Positions 42,411-53,700 of a stretch of 64,000 nucleotides of DNA are shown piece by piece (the stretch's first letter is position 1; every line of letters begins with the position of its first letter). Both the position numbers and the translations under genes were made by a program. Below the pieces are notes generated by a model. It was not told the origin of the DNA and searched no databases. It saw only the letters and a program-made list of their open reading frames with translations. Origin of the DNA: Sthenelais limicola (lineage: Eukaryota > Annelida > Polychaeta > Phyllodocida > Sigalionidae); contig OW804098.1 of the NCBI GenBank assembly GCA_942159475.1, positions 78,051,178 through 78,115,177 of the forward strand, in the 5' to 3' direction.

Positions 42411-45400
42411 TCAGAGAACTTGGTATAAATTTATGTCTCCAAGGTCTGAATCTTCTGATGAAGGATCACCAAACAACTCCATGTTTGCGCGCGTGAGCAT
42501 TTCTTCCACGTCCGCTTTCCGTACCCATCCATCTAAATCCATCTGAAAGGGAAATCATGGATTTAAACTTTAAAAAATCCTATGATGGAATAATAACTTC
42601 CGGTAGTTGGGGGATCAATTTGACCGAAGATGTGATTCGCTTTTAAGAAGTCTTTGATATTAAACAAGAATAATTCATTCCGTGCAAAAAAGATGACACG
42701 GATATTGTTAATTAAGGGTTCAAAAGTAGTAGATGCTATTAGTACTATTTATTCAATGAGCGTATACATACTTGTAATTCATAGGATATGCGTTCAAGAC
42801 TAGGTTCGATAACCAGAAACACTCCCGTCCTTTTGACAGTGTCTCTAAGGAAATTCCATATTCTATAAATGAGAAAATCAGTAGGTTGTATTAATCTTGC
42901 CGAATAAGGTAATGAGTTTTCGTCAATACGATCTGCCGTCAGTCTAACTGATGGTCTATAGTATGGAATGATAAAATCGACTGGTTAAATTATTCACGGA
43001 TCTCAATGGATTGATTATCTATTACATAATAATTTTACTCGAGATACACAGCCGAACTATCAGTACGTTATTTGATGTACTACAGAAGGCATTGGCAATT
43101 GGCATTGGGGTGATCAGAGCTATACATATACACATGTATATGTATAGCTCTGGGGTGATTAAGCCCACGGTTTTTTTTACTTGCCATGGTTAGCAAAACT
43201 TACTCTTTCTGCTCGCTCTGGGGAAGGAAGAATTCAAATACGTTGTGCAAGATTATTACATCAGCTGGAATATAAAAAGTTCAACTTAACATGGTGAAAT
43301 AATATTACGATGTTTTTTAGGTAGGAACACAAGTCACTTCTTGGCTTATTATCTTTCTTAGAATTAGGGAAACATCTTACCTTCTTTCAGTGTCTCAGCT
43401 TCTGATCTGATGTCTCCATGTTTTATCTAAAATAAAAACAAAATATTAATTCTTAGATATTTAATGTAACAGCCGACATTCTACCTGAAACTCATCTCGT
43501 TATACAACTATATACCAAGTTTGTAATGTGCTATAAAACTTAGTGGGACAAGTAAACATCCATTTGAGAATTCCAAACTTACCCCCGGTGGTACTTTACC
43601 TTATTCAGTCATTAAAAACGATTGCTCTATTTGTCCTCATTATAATATTAATAGACGTCTTGAAAGATAGGGGTGCCAAATATTGCAAGCACAGGATTGG
43701 AAAAGGGCCCATTTTAATAATAAATAATACCCCTAATAAATGTTTCAGTGATGAGCGAATAAAAAATCTTTCAGCGCACGATTATTCTATCGTCCATCTT
43801 GAATTTCTCTATGACATTGTCTTGTACTTGGCAGAATTCAGCATTGATTTCAACTCCAATAATCTTCTTTACTGTCGAGTAATGATACGCCTGGAAAACA
43901 GAAAATTGCTCATAAGAATAAATCACAGGGCAGTAATGAGTGAACTATATTTCATTATTATGCATGAATATATCTGCGATTTTAATGGACGAGATAAAGA
44001 TTCTTAAAATCTTGTGGAATCTATAATATGGTTCTTTTGCTGACTACCCTGTGCTCATTCAATCTCATTTTCAGTATTTACATTTAGCCGTATCCTTCCA
44101 TTGTAGAGAGATTATGATAGCTCATATGAAAAGTAAAACTTTTACTTAAATAGGATAATGCATGTAGTGTAATATTTACCCCATAAAGAACAGCTCCTAC
44201 TCGTGAACCTACATCTAATACAACCGCATTTTTACTTAAATTGGGAATCAAGTACTGGAATATGTACTTCAGCTTTTCACCTGAGACAGAGTGAGTGATG
44301 AAATCTGGAACGATATGCAAGCTTTGTTATCTAATCATTCACACAACAAGAACAACATATCAAGGACAAATCCCTGCATCCCAGGCCTCCAGTTCTGAGC
44401 CATGCAATCGCACCTGCATGCCACCTCGACCCTTGATCCCAAGAAGAACGATTCATAAAGAAATTTATAACGACATTGAAACAAAGACAGCCCCTGATGA
44501 AGGTAGAAGGCCTACCGAAACGGTAAGTAGTATGTATTCAACTAGAGGCCTACATGAGCGTAAAAAGAAATTTGAACCTAAGCAGCATACAACATCGCGG
44601 TAAGCTGGACGGTCTATCAACGGGAATGAAAAACACTGGACGAACAGCCCCCTTACCGCTATTCCGCTAAGAATAGCTCCGCTATGTTTCTCAAATCACG
44701 TGACCGGGGCACTGACCGAAGGGAGAAACGACGTATATACCGAAACTCCCTATCATCGACCTGTTTTCATGCTTTATTTTTTTCCGGAACTTTCTAACTA
44801 ACCTCAGATGCTAGATCGAGTCAAGGGGAGCAAGGTTCAAATGGAAAAATGTTTCATTCAATGAATAATTAAAAAGTTATCGCTAACCGCATATTCGAAG
44901 CGAGGGCTGTTTAAAATGGCCGCCATAACAAAAAGTAGATGACGAGCAACCAGAGAAGAGACACTGCCGCTCTAAGCCAATCAGATCATGCGAATCGGTC
45001 ACGTGACCATGGGGACAATGACGTCATATATAGCGGCAGGTCGGGGAAGCCCTCCGATCAGAAAAACAAAGCTGACATAGCCTGTTGCAGGTAGAAAATC
45101 CGGGATTATCATTTATTCCATTAAAAAGGTAACGAAATATAGATTCTTCTGCTAAAATGTCTGCTGGTCGTTGGGTTGGTGTAACCCATACGAACTGAGC
45201 AGACAAACTCAAAGCAAAATGTCTGAACGAGAACGGGACTCGGTAGCCATGCCTTACCTGGTGTGACCAAGCAGCTAGAAATAGTTTAGTAATCGGGATT
45301 CCCGGGCGGTTTGGGAGGGTCGTTTTCGCGACAATGCTTCATTTAAATATATAAAAACAATATTAGGCGGTCAGAAATATAACCAAACTATTAGAACAAT

Positions 45401-47594
45401 CCAATTTCAAGGCGGTACACTTTTCTGGACCGACTTCTGCACCGACAATATATACTGCGAGTGTGCGCACTCGTAGTAAAAAAGGGAATTCATAAATGAG
45501 AAAGCAGAAGGACAATTTCTACCCAGCCAGTCGTTCAACCTGTCCCACAATGTTTCTGTGTCAAGGCATTCAACAAAAAAATGTAATAGATTCTCTTCCA
45601 TCTCACAATACTGGCAAGTAGGATCATCAAATTTTCCTGATATAGCAACACCTATTACACGGCATCAGTTTTATTTTTTTGAATGATTCAAATCCCTTTA
45701 GTACTTTTCAGTTCAATTTCTTTCGCCGACATTGATTTGCTCATCTTAAACATTAACATTATGCCATATAGATCACATCTTACCGACATATCACTGCTAG
45801 GAAATGCATTATAAAAGGGTTCACCTTTTTATTTTTAAATCGAATATAATGATAAGCCCAGAATATACTGTGACTTATGCCACCACCCCACGCCATGGAA
45901 ACCATGCAGGTTTTGCTGTTATTTTAATCGTTAGGCAAAAGATGGGGTTGATAGAACAACAGAATCACTGGGTTTTAGGGCATGTGAGTTAAATGAAAAA
46001 TGAGAGTAAAGAATCTTCGCGAGATACCCGCTGTGAGATAAACAAATTATCGTCCTAATCTTCCTCGACAATAATAAAAGTTTTGAACCTCGAGGATCTG
46101 TTTTGAACTTACTGAGTGGTGCAATCCTCCTAGAACCACAAGATTCACAATAGTTTCTGGACATGAGATTGGCTTCCACCAGAGCATCAACCACTGAATC
46201 GGGGTACAGAAAGGCATCTACGTGTACAGTTGCTTCTGGTTTCTCAATCATATTCTGAAAAGAAATATTTGGAAGGTGAATGATAAAATCAGTTGTACAT
46301 TCAATTGAAATACCAGGTAGTCCCGCCAAAAACAAGTGGCATTCAGGTGAGAATCAATTCATAGATACCATGCGGAAAAAAACATGTAATATGCCCAGTA
46401 AAGTATTATTATTCCGGTATCCTTACATACCAAAACATGTTTAAATTATCAGCAATACATTGTAAGTAGGTGCTCGCAATGAATAATGCTAGGATAGAGA
46501 CCATACCATGTCAGAAATTTGTTTCACCTACCTCGCCACTAGTAGGAAAATTAATGTGTTCAGTGGGCTGGGTGGCATCCTGTGGTAATAGTGACCGTAT
46601 ATCTTCCTTGATCATTTCCATCGCCTTCTCTGCAGCGGGGAGTTCCAATTCATCCAGGGCATCATCTACATGACCGGAAATGAAAGGCTTAATACTTAAT
46701 TTTGTACAGCTTGTGAGAATATAATTTTTAGTGAAGTATAGAGATTAGATTTTTGGTGCAGGGGCTCCTGGCTGCACCCAGGCTGAAGAAGCTCAACCTG
46801 AAGTGTGACAAATAAACGAAACAAAATATTTGCATCAGATAAAACTGTTTTTATTTACTTTTTATTTTGGAACAATATTACAACGTGACATTGCTATTCT
46901 CATTGGTCACACGTATTCCGTCATGGACAGCGAACACAAATATTAATTGCCATTTCTTTCTTTTGTAAAACAATAAAAGGGCCATTTTAAAAAAAGTCTT
47001 GCAAATGGTCTTGTCTTTGGTCGTTATAGCTCTGTAGGGATGAAGAAATTATTTATTTGATTTTTTATCAATCTGATATGAATGCTACACATCATGAGCA
47101 TTTTTTTTACCATATAGTTTTGCATATCTATTTAAGTGACAACTAGTCAATCAATTTCTAAAATACCATGAAGTTGTCTATCTATTTGCACGTCAATGAA
47201 GCAAGTACGGTAACATAACATAAATCAGTAGGCCTACGCATATATCTACCTGACTTAGTTAGACCTACACGACTATTTATTGATTGGCACCAAATTGAGT
47301 AGATAAACAGTAACTAGAAGATCAATCCATTAATTTCCCCCCAGGGCCTTCCCCATTAAAATAAATTCTACATAATTCATAAATTTAACCAAAATGACTG
47401 CATCCATCGTGAAAAATGAAACAAAAATGTTCAACATGTGTGACATGGAATTTACCCCTATTATCACCAATTGCGGCACTAGGCCTGCACTCACCAGCAG
47501 AACATTTGGCCCAGCGTAAGAATGTCTCCAAATGCTGAGGATTGACAGCCTCTAATACATTCAAAAATTTCTCTTGTGCTGTTTTTAAATCCAT
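42411..47594 (-). CDS. Uncharacterised methyltransferase-like protein, 9 exons
   Basis: Exons on the minus strand: 47594-47495, 46665-46532, 46254-46113, 44304-44180, 43890-43780, 43426-43381, 43264-43204, 42862-42772, 42542-42411. Phases fit at every join and give 313 aa ending in a stop. Only the exon 5 donor (GTGCGC) is weak. After a helical N-terminus comes a Cys-X2-Cys (NYCESCGSRR, 113-122). A Rossmann-like core then shows VVLDVGSRVGAVLYG (about 153-167, SAM motif I), IIGVEIN with an acidic residue (E181, motif II), and ADVIILHNVFEFF (220-232, motif IV). The C-terminus is DINLYQVL. I recognise a conserved vertebrate family with the same DVGSR-GAVLYGG and NNVFEYF blocks but no established function. 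Substrate unknown. It shares a 143-bp promoter interval with WDR74. Confidence 0.85.
44690..45035. promoter_or_regulatory. Promoter-like cluster inside intron 3 of the methyltransferase-like gene
   Basis: CCAAT (44977-44981), an E-box CACGTG (45000-45005), a perfect CRE TGACGTCA (45019-45026) and TATATA (45027-45032) lie within 56 bp. Another CACGTG is at 44697-44702. Downstream on the plus strand there is no clear ORF. It may be the promoter of a mobile element or of a non-coding transcript. Confidence 0.4.
45407..45640 (-). pseudogene. LINE ORF2 C-terminal relic in intron 3
   Basis: Minus-strand reading GKFDDPTCQYCEMEENLLHF, FVECLDTETLWDRLNDWLG contains Cys-X2-Cys-X7-His-X4-Cys. It closely parallels CSFCRYDDDIIHFFVEC of the LINE at 6221-6802. 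Only this zinc-motif region and about 40 further residues remain. Confidence 0.7.
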
Positions 47595-47737
47595 CGTAAA
47601 CACTCTTTGGAACGCACTCTTTGGAACACGTGCGTGAACGCCCGAGTCTTGTTGTTGTCATCAGACACGCCATCTGTTGTTCTACCCGTACAACACAAAA
47701 ATATTGGGAAAACTATTTGAGGTAACTTTAAAGCAAG
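47595..47737. promoter_or_regulatory. Bidirectional promoter interval
   Basis: 143 bp separate the ATG of the methyltransferase-like gene (minus, 47594) from the ATG of WDR74 (plus, 47738). Both UTRs and both core promoters must lie here or overlap the genes. No TATA box is evident, as usual for housekeeping pairs. Confidence 0.7.
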
Positions 47738-50700
47738 ATGGCCGCCTCCATCTACAACGTGTTCGTGGGCGCCGAAACAGGCTTGTTAAAAGGTACTTTT
47801 AGTTCAGTTTAAGCTTATATGGAGCTAAAATTCGATGAGAACTGTCTCTTATATTTGTTTTCTGGCTTTATCTAACTTATGGATTTCTCATAGCTACAGC
47901 CACTACCAATTTCTTTCATCCGGGCGATAATGGGTGATTTTGTATATGATAATTCAGTAATTGATGTGTGCAGGTGGGTTGTCGGATCATTGGGCCCCGG
48001 CCTTGGACGTTTGGGCCCGAGCTAAAAGACGTTTGGGCCCCAGGCTTGGAGGATTGGGCCCTGCCGGGCCTTGGACGTTTGGGCCCCAGCTAGCCCAGTG
48101 CCTTCTGGAAATTGGGTCTGGGGTTATAGGCCTGTTCCACAGGTCGGAATAAGCCTTACGTATCAATCGGTTTTCAAAAAACCGATCATTAATTCCGACC
48201 TGTTGGTGATATAGCTGTCGGTTCGGTTCGGTTTGATTCTAAAGACCGATCATTAATTCCGACCTGTTGGTGATATGGCATCGGTCCCGTTCGGCCCCAA
48301 TCGGAACGGAATAGCACCGTCGGAATATTTTAGGCGAACCAAGCGAACCGAAGGGTTAAAAACGATAATCCGACCGGTTTGATTTTCATCGGTTTCGGTC
48401 GTTTTTTTATGAAACCGATGGAAGCCGAACAGACGTTCCGGGCAGTTGTGACAAGTTATGGTCGGTTCGGCTCGGTCTGAATAGCATCTATTTCCGTGAG
48501 AAACCTATGGAAACTTATGAAAACCGATGTCCTTGTTTCTTATTAAAACCGATTGGGACGTAAGGCTTATTCCGACCTGTGGAACACCCCCATTATAGGC
48601 CCCTTCCACTGGTCGGAATAAGCCTTACGTCTCAATCGGTTTTAATAAGAAACAAAGCACATCGGTTTTCATAGGTTTCCATAGGTTTACCACTATTCCT
48701 ACCGATCCGAACCTACACATTTTGGTTACTTCAACTGCTCGGAACGGAATGAAATGCAACGTTGGTTTTTTAAAAAAACGATCCGAACCGATGAGAATTG
48801 AACCGGTCGGATTATTGTTTTTAGCCCTTCGGTTCGTTCGGTTTGCCTAAAATATTCCGACGGTGCTATTCCCTTCCGATTGGGCCGAACCGGACCGATG
48901 CCATGTCACCAACAGGTCGGAATTAATGATCGTTTTTTTTTATTGAACCGAACCGAACCGATAGCTATTTCACCAACTGGTCGGTATTAATGATTGTTTT
49001 TTTTTAAAACCGATGGAGACGTAAGGCTTATTCCGACCAGTGGAAGGGGCCCATTACACTGGTCGTAGTGTACACCCTACCTATTCGTAGCATACAAATC
49101 CACCGCAGGTGGAGTTGTACAGTGTTCTATAGTACAATCCCATAGACGGCCCTTAACAGCCCATAACTTCCACAAACTACAATCAATCTTTCGAATTTAT
49201 CACCTACCTTTCAGCAATGATAAAACTTACTTTATATTGTCATTGCATGTGTATTGCTCATACTACAATATTAAATAAACTATAGACTAAACTGCTAGTG
49301 AGGCGATGGAATCACCGCCATGTATATTTGAAGGAATGGCGCTACTTTGCTAAAGGCAGAAACTTACAAACTCACAAAGGCTGGCAGAATGAAGCCACGC
49401 CTATCTAAGCTAATCCGCTTAACAGACAACGAAAATGGTAAAACATGTGTGCAGTGTTGTAGCTGGTTACAACTGGCTATTGATGGTAAGTTCCAGTCTC
49501 TTGCAGTCATGTGACTCCTACGCAAGATGGTAGATGAGAAATCGGAAGGAGTTTTTCCCATTCAAACTATTGAACAGGCCCAAAACAACACTTAAACGCA
49601 ACAGTGCATTACGAAAATTGCGGCGAAATAATGCTTGAAACAACATTTAAAAGGTGAACAACTTTGCATGTACCCATTGATTTTTGCCTTCCCACATCAT
49701 CCACGCCCTCGTTATATGTATGAAAGTGCATCTAACCCTGTCTGACGACAGGAATAACAGGGTAAGATATTCTAACTAACCCTACCGTATAGGTAGGGTT
49801 GTACATTGTTGTATACTAACGTACCATAGACAAGCTATAGACGGCCCATATCAGTGTCCTAACTTCCTACACATACAAAGTGCCTCCCGAAATTATGGCC
49901 TACATTTCCTCAACGATGAAACTTACTTTAATGTCACTGTACATTGCTCAGAAAGCCAGTCATACAGGTTGGCAGAATGAAGCCACACCTATCTAAGCTG
50001 GCTCAGCCAATCTGCTTAACGGACAGTGAAAATGGTAGAACATATGTGCAGTGTTGTAGCTGGTTACTGTCCTCTAGCAGTGATAGCTTTCAGCCTCTTG
50101 CACCAGGATTTCGTCATGTGACTCCTGCACAAGATGGCAGATAGAAAATCGGAGGAAGTTTTGCCCATTCAAAAAATTAGCCGAAAATAACACTTCAACT
50201 CAACGGCGAATTACGAAAATTGCAGCGAAATAATGCTTGAAACAACATTTAAACGGTGAACAACTTTGCATGTAACCATTGATTTTCGCCTTCCCACATC
50301 ATCCACGCCCTTTTTATATGTATGCAAAGGCAACAAGCCCAGACTGACGTCTGGCTTGTGATACAAGCTAGGGTTACACTGAAAGCCGCATTTTACACAA
50401 AGCCGCATTTTACACTTTTGTGTATTCTATCATGTGGGGGTGGGATTTTTTTCATGTTTTCATTTTACACTTGGGTTGTTTATTCTATCGCTACCTATAC
50501 CTCCTCTAGTTGGACAGGGTGAGTGTTGGGAGGGGGGGTGGGGGTCGGGGTCTGTACTTATTAGCCTATCTACACTTTTTTACCTTTTTGTCTCTGTAGG
50601 CTATAAAAAACTTGAATGTGTATTCTATTAACAACACAGTGTACCGGTATATTGAGTTGACAGACTACTACCAATGTTATGGAACAGTCGGTCCAATTAA

Positions 50701-53700
50701 TAGTAATAAAATGAAAATATTTCTTCTGTGTTTTTTAGACTCCCTAGAATTTCTTCTAGACTCCCTGTTTTATATTCTAAAGTAAAGACTAAGAGTATAT
50801 GTATAGTCACAACACCTATATCCGATAGGACAACCAATTTTAGGGTTAGGTTTAGGGTTAGTTTTGTATGGTATGGTTTGGTCCGAGTCCACCAACCCCC
50901 TGGTCCGAGTCCACTAACCCGCCCAGTCTGTCATCACACTGGTCCGTCTTCACTAGGAAGCGGCTTCACTGTTATCCCGTCCCAGTGGCAGCTCGGCCCC
51001 AGCCCCCGAGTCTGCTCAGCCCACCCTGTTGGTCAGCTTGCTACTCATGAGTCATGTCACGATGAGCTAACCCTTATATGCAGGTGTTTGATAGTGTTTT
51101 TTTTGTGTTAGTTTTCTTCTAAATCCCCTAATAGTAATAGGCCTATGTTAACTCCAAGAAAATAAAATATGTTGACCAGTAAAAATAAAGTATTATCTCA
51201 CGTTTTGACGTATATGTGAAACAACTGCTTGCTTCACTGTCAAGTCGGACCTGTAACTAGTAAACATACTGGTTAGTCAGCTCGGTAAATTAAAGTTAAG
51301 TATGTTTATATTGTGTATATTTGGTCCTAAACATTCCTAAATAAGTAAAATGTTATTCCTAATGGATGCGTCCAAAAAAATTATAAATTCAGTACTATCA
51401 TATCGAAACCTTTTTAAATATGCAATAATAATGTCCGACCTGACCAACCCGGTAGTTCTACTTGACTTACACCCTCGTCCGAGCTGATCTGGTCTGACTT
51501 GACCCGGGTCTGAGCGTGTTTCGGACCGAGGTTGACTCTCCCCCCCAACTAATTAAGGTACCTGTACTGTAGGCCTAATTCTGAGTGTGGAAGAGGAGAC
51601 AGCTCAAGTTAATAGACTCGGCAATCGTACCCAGTATACTCTGTTTGAGTCCTGTTGACATCAAAGCGGGCAACAGTTAAACCTATGGGGTGCAAAAGCC
51701 TGAGACATACAAAAAAAAATCCGTGATTGTGCCTGTGACAGTTTAGTAAAAGACTAAGTAAACGTTGAAATAACGGTGATTGAGATAGAAAACTGAATAT
51801 AAACAACAACTACACCCCCAGGTATCGTCAAACTACGTAAACAACTTGAAATTGTCTGTTTGTTTTGAACATCGCGTTTCTCTCTTTCATCCTTAGGTGT
51901 CAACGTTAACAGTAGAAAATGGAGTAACTTGAATGAGATTGAAGCAGTATCACGTGAACACGAAATAACTGCCATGTGCTGGGGCGATACCCAGAATGAG
52001 GTATACAACGGTTGTTATACAATTCATGTATAACAGTACTTTTTCTAATTGCTCTCTTTTTAATAAATTTGTAGAACGTTAGTGGAATATATTTTAAATA
52101 AATTTGTTAGTGGAACAGATTTAATGTATTACTCATGCTTTTTGCGTTCCCACATTTCTTGGTGTGGCATGAGATCGTAACTTCTTCAAGAATAGTAATC
52201 CAATATTCCGTGCATAAGATGTAAAATATCGGCTTTTTCCACGATAATTACTTTTAATTGTTTTATATCTGTTTATATGGGAAAATTGGCTATGAAATCC
52301 GATGCAGGGTATATGGAGAATGCAAATAAATACCCGACTATGAATTCAATTGTTGATCCTCGATAATCTAAATAGAAACCTCATTCAAAGAGTTCTCTGA
52401 AATTACAGATCTGTGTTGGTTCACGCAATCGTATGATCAGTATTTTCGACAAGGACAATTTGGAATTTACTGGATCATGTCATCTGCCTGGAGGGGAAGG
52501 CATTATCAGGAGCTTAGCCAAATACGATGGGTATGATACTTACATTCATAGATTTCGTTTAGTTCTATCTATACATGTATATGTTTTAACAAAAGAAGAG
52601 TTGAGTTCTCAGTTGAATTTCTTATTACTCTCCAAAGAGGAAAACCTCTATTTAAAAATTCTTATTTCATCTTAGGGATGACCTTGCTAAGATTATGCAT
52701 GTCTAGGTTACTGATATAGAAGATCCCCTCACAAATTTCTCGTGTTACCACCGTACACGGGTACTACCAGGTTCGAGTGTTCTGCATTGTATGGTGCGGC
52801 GATTCAACCTACCAGTAGCTGATATTTTCTGTGGTCGATTTAGGCCCCGAGGAGTGTAGTGATCGGAGGGAGAGCATCTCCCCCTGAAATGACTTTAACA
52901 CCTTCACTTGTTGAATTGATTTATTTTATTTATCTTTTTTTTGCAGGCGATTTATTAGCGCTGTCGAGTCTGGTCTCGTGACGGTATGGGATGAAGATAA
53001 CAATGAACCTGAGGTGAATGGGTCTTCTATACAAGTTTCTGCTTTTTGGATTAGATGAAAGTGGTCTTATTTTTTCATTTACTTTGCTGTTGAATAAATA
53101 ATTACCATTTGCAGCATGTTTATTTAATTTTGCTGTAAAAAAACAACAGTTTTATTTCTACTTGCGAAAAGAAAGTTAGAAGTTAAATATATGCTTGACA
53201 TTGTTTTGTAATGTTGTATCTGCTATTTTGGCCATTTTTTTACTCAGCTTATCATAAAAATAATGGTGTATTTATTTTTCAAAGTTGTTATGGTTAACTT
53301 CATTAATTTTTTTCTCTTTCAGACTTCTATTGATACAGAAGGCAACTTATGGAAAATGAGACAGAATGAAAGTTTGAAGAACGTTATAGCCACAGGAGGA
53401 AAAGAAAATGATTTGAAGATATGGGATCTTAACCAACCAGAAACTCCAATATTTCAAGCTAAAAATGTAAGATATGTACAGGACTCATACGCTAAAATGA
53501 AAATTGTTTTTTAAGAGAGTTATTAAATTTACTACAAAGTTATCAAACATACTTGTTGGCTAATGCCTCTTTTCACTAAATACATGGAACGTGTGTAACA
53601 ACAGTTACTACATATTTCGAAAAAAATGTTCTCATGATAATTGGTTTGGCCTGAGTATTATAAATTCTCTAATAGAAGTGCGATTTGTATTTCAGTTTAA

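Noticed and set aside
43543..44007. 154-aa plus-strand ORF
   Set aside because: It lies antisense across exon 5 and intron sequence of the phased minus-strand gene and has no domain of its own.
50838..50866. Interstitial telomere repeat
   Set aside because: Only a few irregular TTAGGG-like words; too short to mean anything.
52765..52780. tRNA or tRNA-derived SINE
   Set aside because: A B-box-like GGTTCGAGT is present but no A box, cloverleaf or 3' tail could be found.
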